NCBI GenBank assembly: GCA_011525915.1
Contig: WYBM01000005.1
Location: 124,001-188,000, forward strand
Length of the DNA stretch: 64,000 bases
Reading direction: 5' to 3'
Source of the DNA: Ardenticatenaceae bacterium
Lineage (GTDB): Bacteria; Chloroflexota; Anaerolineae; Promineifilales; Promineifilaceae
Shown here: piece by piece, positions 52,192 to 61,400 of the stretch
Numbering within the stretch: the first letter of the stretch is position 1
Layout: each line of letters begins with the position of its first letter
Made by a program: the position numbers and the translations under genes
The notes under the pieces: generated by a model
What the model saw: the letters and a program-made list of their open reading frames with translations, nothing else
The model's database searches: none
What the model was told of the DNA's origin: nothing

Positions 52192-53517
52192 TTATGCCCC
52201 CAACAACCATCTGTTTTTTTGCAGCCAGCCAGATGCCCCGCCAATGATCAGGTAAACCAGGGTACGGGTAATGACCACGGCCGTAAACATGCTGATCAGC
52301 ACCCCAATAGCCAGTGTCAGGGCAAAACCCTGCACAGCGCTGGCGCCAAAACTGGCCCCAAACATCCATAAAATCAGGCAGATGACCAGGGTAGCGATGT
52401 TCGAATCGCGGATAGAGGTCCAGGCCCGGCTGAAGCCCGTAGGTACGGCATCATTGATCCGGCTGCCTGCCCTAAGCTCTTCCTTCATGCGCTCAAAGAC
52501 CAGCACATTAGCATCCACCGCCATGCCCGTAGACAGCAAAAAGCCAGTGATAGCGGGCAGGGTAAGCGTTACGGGCATGCCCTGGAAAACGGCAAAATTG
52601 AACAGGACGTAAATGAGCAGGGCCACATCGGCCAGCAGCCCCGGCAGGCGATAGTACATCATCATAAAGAGCAGCACCATGGCCACACCAATAACCCCGG
52701 CACGAATGCTGTCATCCACCGACTGTTGGCCCAGCGTGGCCCCCACCTGGCGGGTAGTTTCAATACGTAGGGGAATGGGCAGGCTGCCGTAGCGAAGCTG
52801 TAAAGCCAGGCGGGCGGCCTCTTCACGGGTGAACTGGCCGGTGATGCTGCCTGACCCACTGGTAATGGCCGATTCAATCCGCGGGCTGGAAATCACCTGT
52901 TTGTCCAGCACAATGGTCAAGAATTGGCCTTGATTGCGGGTAGTGTAGTCAGCAAAGAGGTCGGCGGCCTCCGAATGCAATTTAAAAGCGACATAGGACT
53001 GTCCAAACGTAGGGTCTATCTCTACGCGGGCCTCTTCCAGTTCGGCACCGGTCAAGATCGTTTCAAAAGTAGGCACGGCCGTGCCGCCCAACGTCGTCTC
53101 ACATGGCGATGGCTCTTCATTAAGTGAGGTACGAACACACATCCCCTCAGGCAACGATTGTGAACCAGTATCCACAAATTCCAACAGCGCCGTCTCCTGA
53201 ATAAGGGAAATCGCTTCCTCTGGGTTGTCGATGCCCGGCAGCTCCACCAAAATACGGCGCTCGCCCTCTACCTGCACCAGGGGCTCGGCCACACCCAGGG
53301 CATTAACGCGCTGGTCAATAATCTGGCGGGCCGTGTCCATTTCCTGGCTGGTGACTTCCTGGCCTTCAGGCACGTCTGCCTCCAGCAGCACTTGCAGCCC
53401 TCCTTGCAAGTCTAGCCCGCGTCGGATGGGATGGCCCGGATCAAACACCAGCCAAAATGACCCCGCAACAGCCGCCATAATGACAATGAGCCAGATAAAA
53501 TTATTCCTTCCAGTCAT
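52192..53517 (-). CDS. secD: Protein translocase subunit SecD
   Basis: This 441-residue protein starts at ATG 53517 with GGGAGAG upstream. It has one N-terminal helix, a periplasmic-type large loop starting GLDLQGGLQVLLEA, and five C-terminal helices with GMAVDANVLVFERMKEE, the SecD signature. It lacks the extra loops of proteobacterial SecD and fits the shorter form. It pairs with the adjacent secF. Confidence 0.95.
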   Translation of the reverse strand: MTGRNNFIWLIVIMAAVAGSFWLVFDPGHPIRRGLDLQGGLQVLLEADVPEGQEVTSQEMDTARQIIDQRVNALGVAEPLVQVEGERRILVELPGIDNPEEAISLIQETALLEFVDTGSQSLPEGMCVRTSLNEEPSPCETTLGGTAVPTFETILTGAELEEARVEIDPTFGQSYVAFKLHSEAADLFADYTTRNQGQFLTIVLDKQVISSPRIESAITSGSGSITGQFTREEAARLALQLRYGSLPIPLRIETTRQVGATLGQQSVDDSIRAGVIGVAMVLLFMMMYYRLPGLLADVALLIYVLFNFAVFQGMPVTLTLPAITGFLLSTGMAVDANVLVFERMKEELRAGSRINDAVPTGFSRAWTSIRDSNIATLVICLILWMFGASFGASAVQGFALTLAIGVLISMFTAVVITRTLVYLIIGGASGWLQKNRWLLGA

Positions 53518-53910
53518 ACAATCTCTCCCAACAACCAGCCACACACAAAATATCAGGAACCTTATACGTCTGGCTCATGTGTTCTGGTCTCATGTTATCA
53601 ATTACTGGTGAACTATTTAGTATCAGTTTTTCAGTAATCAGTGTGCAGTTTTCAGTGCCGGCCTATCTCTGGAAATAGTCTACTGAAAACTGATAACCAA
53701 CTTCTGATTACTGGTACTAGGAGCACAATACGCTTCCGTGGTGCAGAGAGTAGGGTGTCCCAACAAGTACCGTTTACCATGGTCTTCCGGAGTGGCATTA
53801 TATTGCGATCATGTTATCCGGCAAACGATTCATTAGATTCTCATGTTTTGAACAAAAGCAGGTTACAATACCTGTCAACTATTTGTTACCTAATCCGCTA
53901 GAAGTGACGC
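53518..53910. other. Divergent intergenic region between secD and the pseudokinase gene
   Basis: This gap of about 390 bases holds hairpin repeat copy C (53618-53722), the presumed secD promoter to its left and the pseudokinase promoter to its right. TTACAAT at 53863-53869 is a possible -10 element, but no TTGACA-like box lies at the right distance. No protein-like frame is seen. Confidence 0.5.
53618..53722. repeat. Intergenic hairpin repeat, copy C
   Basis: This is a nested inverted repeat. CAGTAATCAG (53632-53641) pairs exactly with CTGATTACTG (53704-53713), and CAGTTTTCAGT (53646-53656) pairs exactly with ACTGAAAACTG (53682-53692). The right end reads ACTGGTACTAGG, as in copy B. Unlike copies A, B and D it lies between divergent rather than converging genes. 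Confidence 0.7.
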
Positions 53911-56313
53911 ATGATTGACCCACCGCTAAACGATGACCTGCAAGGTCACACGATTAAACGGTATCAGCTTGAACAATGCCTGGGCCGGGGCGTGGTGGGT
54001 GACGCCTACAAATCGATCCACCCTGATTTACAACAATACGTCGTCATCAAAGTGCTGCACCCTTATTATGGCCAGACGCCCCGATTTCGGCGTTATTTTG
54101 AGCGTGACGTTTTGGCGGCGATCTCCCTGGTGCACCCCAGCATCATCCCCCTGATCGATTTTGGTGCCACGGAAGAAGGTTTGTACTTCCTGGTGACACC
54201 ATACATTAATGGGCTTTCACTGGTTGAGTATCAGACCCAACTTGCTGCTCCCCTATCACCAGTGAAGGCTTTTCACCTGTTAACACCTATTGGTGCCGGG
54301 CTTCACTACCTGCATCAACAAGGGCTGATTCATGGCCACCTGAAGCCGGGAAATATTCTTATTGATGAGCAGGAAAATGCTTTTTTGTCTGATTTTGGCC
54401 TGGCACATATTGTTCGCGTTCAAGAAAACCCGTTGGCAGATGTACGCCAGGCAGCCCTGGCCTACATGGCGCCGGAACGAATGTTTGGTTCATCTACGGC
54501 GCCGGCTGTAGATGTATATGCGCTGGGTGCAGTTTTGTATCGGATGTTAACAGGACAACGGCCGTCACCTGACAGCCACCACACACAGGTCATCCCCCCT
54601 TCCCAACACAATCCCCACCTGCCATCAGTCCTGGAAAAGGTCATTCTCAAAGCTATGGCAGCAGAACCTGAAGACAGGTTTGCCGATGCCGACACCATGA
54701 TGGTAGCGTTTCGGCACGCCCTGGCCCGGGCAGAAGACCATCAATCCCAAGCCCGAGTGCGCTTCCCTTCTGAACTGGAGGCGTTTGTCTCTATTCAGGT
54801 TCCCGGTTACAAGATTCAACACCTGTTAAGCCGTGAAGGTTCACGAGAGGGGCAACCCGCCGGGCAGCAAATTTATCAGCGCTACCTGGCTTATGATACC
54901 GTACATAAGCAACAAGTCAGCCTGACAGTGCTACGGATTACAACACAAAATCATCCTGAGCTGGCCGCTCGCTTCCAAGACCGCCTACAAGCCATGCAAT
55001 CAGTTCACCACGGCGGCCTGGCCCGCCTGACCCACGCTGGCTACACCAAAGACAAACGGCCGTTTGCCGCCTATGAATTTGCAGCCGGATCAACGTTAGC
55101 CCAGATGCTGCCCCACTGGACAAACCGTACCAACCCGTTGCCTGTGTTGGCGGCTTTTAAATTTATCCGGCAAGTAGCCGCCGCCCTGGAAGTGGCTCAC
55201 TGGGCCGGGCTGCTGCACCAGGAACTGACACCGGAAAATATCATCGTCCAGGAAACCGACGCTTTGCCATTGACCATTGGCCTGGAAATTCCTGTACCGC
55301 CCATGCTGGATATGGCCGCCGCCAACCCCCATGATCCCGGCTATATGCCCCCGGAACAGTATATGGGCGAGCCAGTGACCGCTCAGTCCAACATTTACTC
55401 GCTGGGGGTGATGTTATACGAACTACTATCTGGCCATCGCCCTAACTTACCGGTGTGGCAGGTAGCCACCTTTGGCCTGGAAGATATTCCCAGGCCAACA
55501 CCTTTGGCCAAAGGGCAGGCGGCGTTTACCCTGGAAACACATAGGCTCATAGCCCGATGCCTGATCTCAGACACGCATGAGCGTTTCCCCAATCTGTCTG
55601 CTTTTATGGTACAGCTAGACAAGGCCATAGCCCACGAGGAAATTGGCCATGAAATTGCCTCACCGGTAGAGCCATCAACCCTGCCATTCCCTGCCCCGCC
55701 TACCCCGCTGCCACGGCCTGGCCGGCCTCATCGCCGTATGCCTCTACCTTACCTGGTCACCGGGGCGGTAGCCCTGCTGTTGTTATTGCTGCTGGCAATG
55801 TTTTGGCCGCATTCCTCTGAACCGCCCGATGACCTCGTGTCTACCTCCACGCGCCTGGCAGCCAGTACGGCCGTGTCGTCTTCGCCTTCTGCAAATGCAC
55901 CGGCAGCCCTACCGGTGGCTGATGTTTCTTCGCCAGCGGCTTCCCCTTCCCAGCTGCCTCTGGCCACGCGCCTGGTGCCCCCCCCGCCCACACCCACGCT
56001 TACGCCCACCAGCATACCCGCGCCTACAGAAACCCCAGAGCCAGCCACGCCGGAACCAACGCCACTGCTGCGCGCTACCGTTTTGTTACCGTCCACCCTA
56101 TTTGCCCAGCCAGATAGCCGTTCGGCAGAGTTGGGTATTGTCACTGTTGGTGATGTTGTTACCGTCCTGGGGCGGTCAGAATCTGGTGAGTGGTTATACG
56201 TTCGGGACGACCATGGCGTAGAGGGGTTTGTACATGGCCCACGCCTGGAATGGCCCCACCCGCTAGAAGCATTACCCGTTATCACCGCCACGGCCGTCCC
56301 CCCACCCGGATAA
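53911..56313 (+). CDS. Tandem pseudokinase membrane protein with extracytoplasmic SH3b domain
   Basis: This 800-residue protein has two kinase-like domains. The first (about 15-275) keeps the ATP lysine (VVIKVL) and DFG (161-163), but the catalytic loop is HGHLKPGN, so the catalytic Asp is His143. The second (about 300-580) has Thr in place of the ATP lysine, HQELTPEN (Glu438 for Asp) and no DFG, while keeping MPPEQY and SNIYSLGVMLYEL. Neither should be a normal kinase. One membrane helix lies near 611-632, then a Ser/Pro/Thr stalk and an SH3b domain (about 720-785: LFAQPDSRSAELG, GEWLYVRDDHGVEGFVH) that may bind cell wall. The likely role is a wall-sensing scaffold. Confidence 0.84.
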   Translation: MIDPPLNDDLQGHTIKRYQLEQCLGRGVVGDAYKSIHPDLQQYVVIKVLHPYYGQTPRFRRYFERDVLAAISLVHPSIIPLIDFGATEEGLYFLVTPYINGLSLVEYQTQLAAPLSPVKAFHLLTPIGAGLHYLHQQGLIHGHLKPGNILIDEQENAFLSDFGLAHIVRVQENPLADVRQAALAYMAPERMFGSSTAPAVDVYALGAVLYRMLTGQRPSPDSHHTQVIPPSQHNPHLPSVLEKVILKAMAAEPEDRFADADTMMVAFRHALARAEDHQSQARVRFPSELEAFVSIQVPGYKIQHLLSREGSREGQPAGQQIYQRYLAYDTVHKQQVSLTVLRITTQNHPELAARFQDRLQAMQSVHHGGLARLTHAGYTKDKRPFAAYEFAAGSTLAQMLPHWTNRTNPLPVLAAFKFIRQVAAALEVAHWAGLLHQELTPENIIVQETDALPLTIGLEIPVPPMLDMAAANPHDPGYMPPEQYMGEPVTAQSNIYSLGVMLYELLSGHRPNLPVWQVATFGLEDIPRPTPLAKGQAAFTLETHRLIARCLISDTHERFPNLSAFMVQLDKAIAHEEIGHEIASPVEPSTLPFPAPPTPLPRPGRPHRRMPLPYLVTGAVALLLLLLLAMFWPHSSEPPDDLVSTSTRLAASTAVSSSPSANAPAALPVADVSSPAASPSQLPLATRLVPPPPTPTLTPTSIPAPTETPEPATPEPTPLLRATVLLPSTLFAQPDSRSAELGIVTVGDVVTVLGRSESGEWLYVRDDHGVEGFVHGPRLEWPHPLEALPVITATAVPPPG

Positions 56314-56365
56314 CGATAAACCCTACCCCAGCCGCTTCCTGCGCAAAATCCACACCACCGCCAGT

Positions 56366-56440
56366 TGGTAGTCAGGGTGCAGTATTCAGTGGGTCAGTAT
56401 TCAGTTACCGATTACTGACCTGCTGGCGACTGCCCTACTG
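56366..56440. repeat. Intergenic hairpin repeat, copy D (degenerate)
   Basis: This copy has CAGT-type units (GCAGTATTCAGT, then GGTCAGTATTCAG). GGTCAGTA (56393-56400) pairs with TACTGACC. It is a weaker version of copies A-C, between the converging pseudokinase and ABC exporter genes, and ends at the exporter's stop codon. Confidence 0.5.
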
Positions 56441-56441
56441 A

Positions 56442-58253
56442 TCAGCGCATCCCCGTCTGTACCCGCCACAAACCGGCGTAGATACCCGCCTCCTGGTACG
56501 CCAGTTCCTCATGGGTACCCTGCTCGCGCAGGACACCGTTTTCCAGCACAAAGATGCGGTCAGCATTACGCACCGTGGAGAGGCGATGGGCGATGACGAT
56601 CATGGTACGCCCCACAGAGATGCGCTCCATCGAGCGTTGTATCGCCGCTTCGGTCTCATTGTCTACCGATGAGGTGGCCTCATCCAAAATGAGCACTGGC
56701 GGGTCTTTGAGCACAGCGCGGGCAATGGAAATACGCTGCCGCTGCCCGCCGGAAAGCTTTTGCCCGCGCTCACCTACAATTGTGTCATATCCATTAGGCA
56801 GCGCCATGATAAAGTCATGCGCTTCCGCCACTTTAGCCGCGGCTACGATCTCATCCAGACTAGCATCAAACGTACCATAGGCAATGTTTTCGCGCACGGT
56901 GCCATGAAACAGGAACACGTCCTGGCTCACCAGGCCAATGGCACGGCGTACGTCATGCATGTTGAGCGTGCGAATGTCACGGCCGTCCAGGCACACTTGC
57001 CCCTCAACCACGTCATAAAAACGCAGCAGCAGTTTGATGAGGGTGGTCTTGCCGGAGCCGGTTGGCCCCACAATCGCCGCCGTCTCTCCGGCGGGAATGT
57101 GCAGCGACAGCTCATGCAGCACATGGGGCCGATTGTCTGTATACCCTTCGTAATCACGCCACTTATAGTGGAAGTTGACCTGAGCAAAGGTTACTTCGCC
57201 GCGTACATCAGCCAGGGGCAAGCTTTCCAGACCATCTTGGATGGAGGGCCGGGTATCCAACAGATCAAACACCCGGTTTGTTGAAGCCATCGCCCGCTGG
57301 TATAAATCCAGCGTCTGCCCCAGACGGGTCAGCGGCCAAAGCAGCCGCTGCGTCATGAAGACCAATACACTGTACACACCCACATTTAACCGCCCCTGCG
57401 TCACCAGCAGCCCGCCAAAAACCATGATGGCCGCAAAGCCTACTACAATAACCATACGAATAAGAGGCACAAAAGCGGAACTGAGCTTAATGGCCGCCTC
57501 GTTTTTCTGGCGGTAGGTGTCACTTTCATGGCCGATGCGGCCCACTTCGTAGGTTTCAGCCGTATAACTTTTGACGGTGGCAATACCGCTGAGATTATTC
57601 CCCAGAAAGCCGTTAAGCAGCCCTACCTGTTCCCGTACGGCCGTGTATCGCGGCGCCAACCGCTGTTGAAACTTGAGCGTGCCCCAGATAACAAAAGGCA
57701 TGGGCAAGATCGTCATCCAGGCTACCGAAGGTGCCAGCGCCAGGAACGCCCCCCCAATAGCCACCACAGTAGTGATCAACTGGATGATGTCATTGGCGCC
57801 CACATCCAGGAAACGCTCTAACTGGTTAATATCGTCATTGAGTACGGCCATCAGGCCACCCGTGCTGCGCTCTTCAAAGTAAGCCATGTCCAGCGTTTGC
57901 ACGTGGTCATAGGTAGTCAAGCGCAAATCGTGTTGAATGTCTTGCGCCAGATTACGCCATAATACGGCAAACAAATATTCAAACAATGATTCCAGCGCCC
58001 AGATAACCAGGGTTATGGCCCCCAGGGCTACCAACTGGCTTTGCACGGCCGTAAAACCCAGTCGGGCCATAAAAGAGTTCTGCTGTGAGACGACCACATC
58101 TACGGCGACGCCGATCAGCACCGGCGGCGCCAGGTCAAACAGTTTATTGAGAACAGAGCAAATGATGGCCAGTGTGACACGCCGCTGATACTGGCGGGTA
58201 TACGCCGCCAATCGCTTGAGAGGGTAGGGTTGTTTGGGTGATTGTACATTCAT
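56442..58253 (-). CDS. ABC exporter with fused membrane and ATPase domains
   Basis: This 603-residue protein has six membrane helices (about 20-320) of the type I exporter fold. The nucleotide-binding domain has [19 protein letters not shown], signature [14 protein letters not shown], Walker [13 protein letters not shown] and the H-loop histidine in VIAHRLSTV. It works as a homodimer or with another half-transporter. Substrates of this MsbA/LmrA-like group include lipids, drugs and peptides; none can be assigned here. No adjacent partner gene is seen. Confidence 0.92.
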   Translation of the reverse strand: MNVQSPKQPYPLKRLAAYTRQYQRRVTLAIICSVLNKLFDLAPPVLIGVAVDVVVSQQNSFMARLGFTAVQSQLVALGAITLVIWALESLFEYLFAVLWRNLAQDIQHDLRLTTYDHVQTLDMAYFEERSTGGLMAVLNDDINQLERFLDVGANDIIQLITTVVAIGGAFLALAPSVAWMTILPMPFVIWGTLKFQQRLAPRYTAVREQVGLLNGFLGNNLSGIATVKSYTAETYEVGRIGHESDTYRQKNEAAIKLSSAFVPLIRMVIVVGFAAIMVFGGLLVTQGRLNVGVYSVLVFMTQRLLWPLTRLGQTLDLYQRAMASTNRVFDLLDTRPSIQDGLESLPLADVRGEVTFAQVNFHYKWRDYEGYTDNRPHVLHELSLHIPAGETAAIVGPTGSGKTTLIKLLLRFYDVVEGQVCLDGRDIRTLNMHDVRRAIGLVSQDVFLFHGTVRENIAYGTFDASLDEIVAAAKVAEAHDFIMALPNGYDTIVGERGQKLSGGQRQRISIARAVLKDPPVLILDEATSSVDNETEAAIQRSMERISVGRTMIVIAHRLSTVRNADRIFVLENGVLREQGTHEELAYQEAGIYAGLWRVQTGMR

Positions 58254-58428
58254 AAAGAAGAGTCTACCGAAGGCTCATGAAGAACGCCAACAAATGGCCC
58301 TAGGGCCATGCCGTGTGCCTCATAGGCCAATCGTCGCCTTCCCATCCAGAAGCAGTTGTACGGCCGTGCCCCATTTCACGTACAATATAGTCAGGGAAAC
58401 TCTCTAACCGTTGGTAAATGAGGTAACT

Positions 58429-61400
58429 ATGAACCGTAATATGCGACTTCCATTGATTCTGTTCTGTATCCTGATCATCCTGGCCGTGAGCTGCCGTGAA
58501 GAGGAGACCCCAACCCCTTCGCCCACCAGCACGGCCGTCCCCCAGCCCACGAACACCCCGGCTCCTTCACTCATCGGAAACGCCGGTCCACTGCACCCCC
58601 GGGTCATCGGCCAAAACCCAACTCAGGGGCAAGAAGCACCGCTCGACGGCGTCTTTGAAGTGTACTTTGACCAACCCATGCAGCCGGACACGGCCGTTTT
58701 GGTCACCGATGATAACGGCGACCCTATTGACGGCGAAGCCACCTGGCCACAGCCGCGTGTCCTCCGCTTTAAGCCAGCCAAAACGCTGCAGCCGGGCAGC
58801 CGTTATCAGGTGACGCTGGATGACACGGTCGCCTCTATAGACGGCGTCCCCCTACTGGAAGGCCTCACCCTGGACTTTTACACCATTGGCGACCTGGCCG
58901 TCAGCCAAATAGCTCCGGCCGATGGCATTACCGATGTCGCCGTAGATTCGGTCATCACCGTCATCTTTAACCGGCCGGTAGTGCCCCTGATGGTGGGTGA
59001 AGACGCGGCCAACCTGCCCAACCCACTGACCATCGAACCAGCCATTCCGGGGCGAGGTGAATGGGTAAATACCTCTGTCTACGTCTACCGGCCCACAGAT
59101 GCCCTCATCGGGCGGCAGAAGTACACTGTGCGCGTGGCGGCCGACAAGGTCAACGCCATCAGCGCCACCGGCGCCCAAATGGCGGCCGACGTGGTCAGCA
59201 CCTTTACCGTGACGCCACCTACCTTTGACTTTTTGGAGCTGGTAGACAGCGCCTGGAATCCCCACAATAACTGGAAAGACCTACCATTGGACCAGGTCTA
59301 CCGCCTGCACTTTAACCAACCCATGGACCAGACCAGTGTAGAAACGGCCGTCACTTTACAGCCCACCGACGGCGGCAATGTGATCCCCTTTGAATTCGTC
59401 TGGGATGACAGCTTCCTTACCTTGACACTCACCCCCACCCAATTGATGGCATTAGATACTCACTACACATTGCAACTGGCCGATACAGCCCAATCGGCGC
59501 AGGGGGGCACACTGGCCCGGCCGTTTACCTGGACGGCCACCACCGTCAAATACCCGGCCATTGTGCGCACCGAACCAACCAACGGCGAGACCGAAACATA
59601 TTACTCCAGCGTCTTCCGCATCCAGTTTGCCTCACCGATGAGCGAAAAGAGTATGGCCGGTAAGGTCATCATCACGCCAGACATCATCGGCGACCCTGAC
59701 GGGCTTTATTCGCCCTGGGACTGGAGCCAAAATTATTACGGTTTCCATCCCTCCACCGTCTACACCGTGCAAATTCTGCCAGGCATGAAAGACCGGTATG
59801 GTAACGAAATTACAACAGGGCAAACCATCACCTTCACCACCGGTGATCTACCGCCCAGCGCCAGCCTCAACCTGCCCTACTCCGTGGCCCTCTACCGCAG
59901 TGGCGGCTCCAATTCGCTTTGGGTAACACACCAAAATGTCACCAGGCTAGATATGGATTTGTACCAGTTATCTCTGGACGAATTTGGCCGGCTGCTGCAC
60001 TACGATCTTTCTCCCCACGGCTACGTACCAAAGGCCGACCAACGCCTGTGGCAGCGCACCCTTGAAGTGAACACGCCGCTGAACGACCTGGCCCATAAGC
60101 GCTTCATTCTCAGCCAGGATGACACAGGCCCTCTGCCCACCGGCTTTTACTTTGTCGCCCTGGATTCGCCGCAGATCAGCCATACAGAACCCCATTTACA
60201 AGCGCAGGTATTGGCCATGGCTACCGCCAACGTAACCCTAAAAACCACGGTCACCGAAGCCATGATTTGGGCCACCGAATTAAACACCGGCGAGCCACTG
60301 CCTGGCGTGCCGGTGGCTCTTTACGACACCCGTTTTAAGCTGGTCTTCGAGGGCACTACCAACGAATTTGGCCTGGCCTACCGTGATAACCTGAAGTTGG
60401 AACCGGGGTGGGACGGCCGTTACTATGCCATTGTCGGTGAACCGGGCAGTGACCTTTTTGGCCTGGCCATCAGCAACTGGAACGCGGGCATCAGCACCTA
60501 CGACTTCGGCATCTACACCGACTTTTACCTGCGGCCAAACGAACCCACCGGCTACGTCTACACAGAACGCCCTGTCTACCGGCCTGGTCAGCCAGTCTAC
60601 TTCAAAGGCATCGTCCGCCTCAACGATGACCTGACCTATCACCTACCAGACTTCGACACTGTCAACGTGCAAATTGCCTCCTATGACGAGACAATTTATA
60701 CCACCACCCTGCCCCTCAATGACTTTGGCTCATTTAGTGAGAAGATCACCCTGGATAATGAAGCCGCCTTGGGCAATTACTGGATCGGCGTCACCACCCC
60801 CGACGGCCGTACCGTGGGCAACGGCTACTTTGAAGTGGCTGAATTCCGCAAACCCACGTTTCAGGTAGCCGTCTCGGCAGATGAAAGTGATGTGGCCGCC
60901 GGTGATACCATCCAGATCACCATAGACGCCCACTTCTTCTCTGGCGGCGCGGTGGTGGCCGGTGACGTGGCCTGGCATGTTCGTTCTGAAGATTATATCT
61001 TTGAGGCCGGGCCTGATCTGCGCCGTTATGACTTCCGCAACCAGGAGCGAGACCTGGGCTATTATTACTACAACAATGACTACCGTCCCACCCAGGTCAT
61101 TGCTGAAGGTGTAGGCCAGACAGACGGTCAGGGATTGCTGCTGCTGGAAATCCCGGCTGAACTGCAAGAGGGGGACGGCAGCCGCCGCTTTGTCGTCGAA
61201 GCGACTGTTACCGACCTGACCGGCAACCAGGTCAGCGGCCGCAGCAATGTCATCGTCCATCGCAGCCGTGTCTACCCTGGCGTGGCCCCCGTGCGCGCTG
61301 TGGGCCAGGCTGGCGAACCGGCGGCAGTGGACGTGATCGTGGTGGATTGGGACGGCCGTCCTGTACCCAATCACCCCGTTACCGTCTCTGTCGTCGAACG

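Noticed and set aside
52390-52410. GTTCGAATC considered as a tRNA T-arm
   Set aside because: It lies inside secD and no cloverleaf can be drawn around it.
53848-53869. TTGAAC plus TACAAT as a promoter for the tandem pseudokinase gene
   Set aside because: The spacing is about 10 bases, too short for a sigma70 promoter.
53641-53901. Open frame over the divergent gap before the tandem pseudokinase
   Set aside because: It runs through hairpin repeat copy C and has no protein-like composition.
58496-58813. Short plus-strand frame near the start of the macroglobulin gene
   Set aside because: It is an out-of-frame shadow of the long frame that begins at 58429 and runs past the window end.
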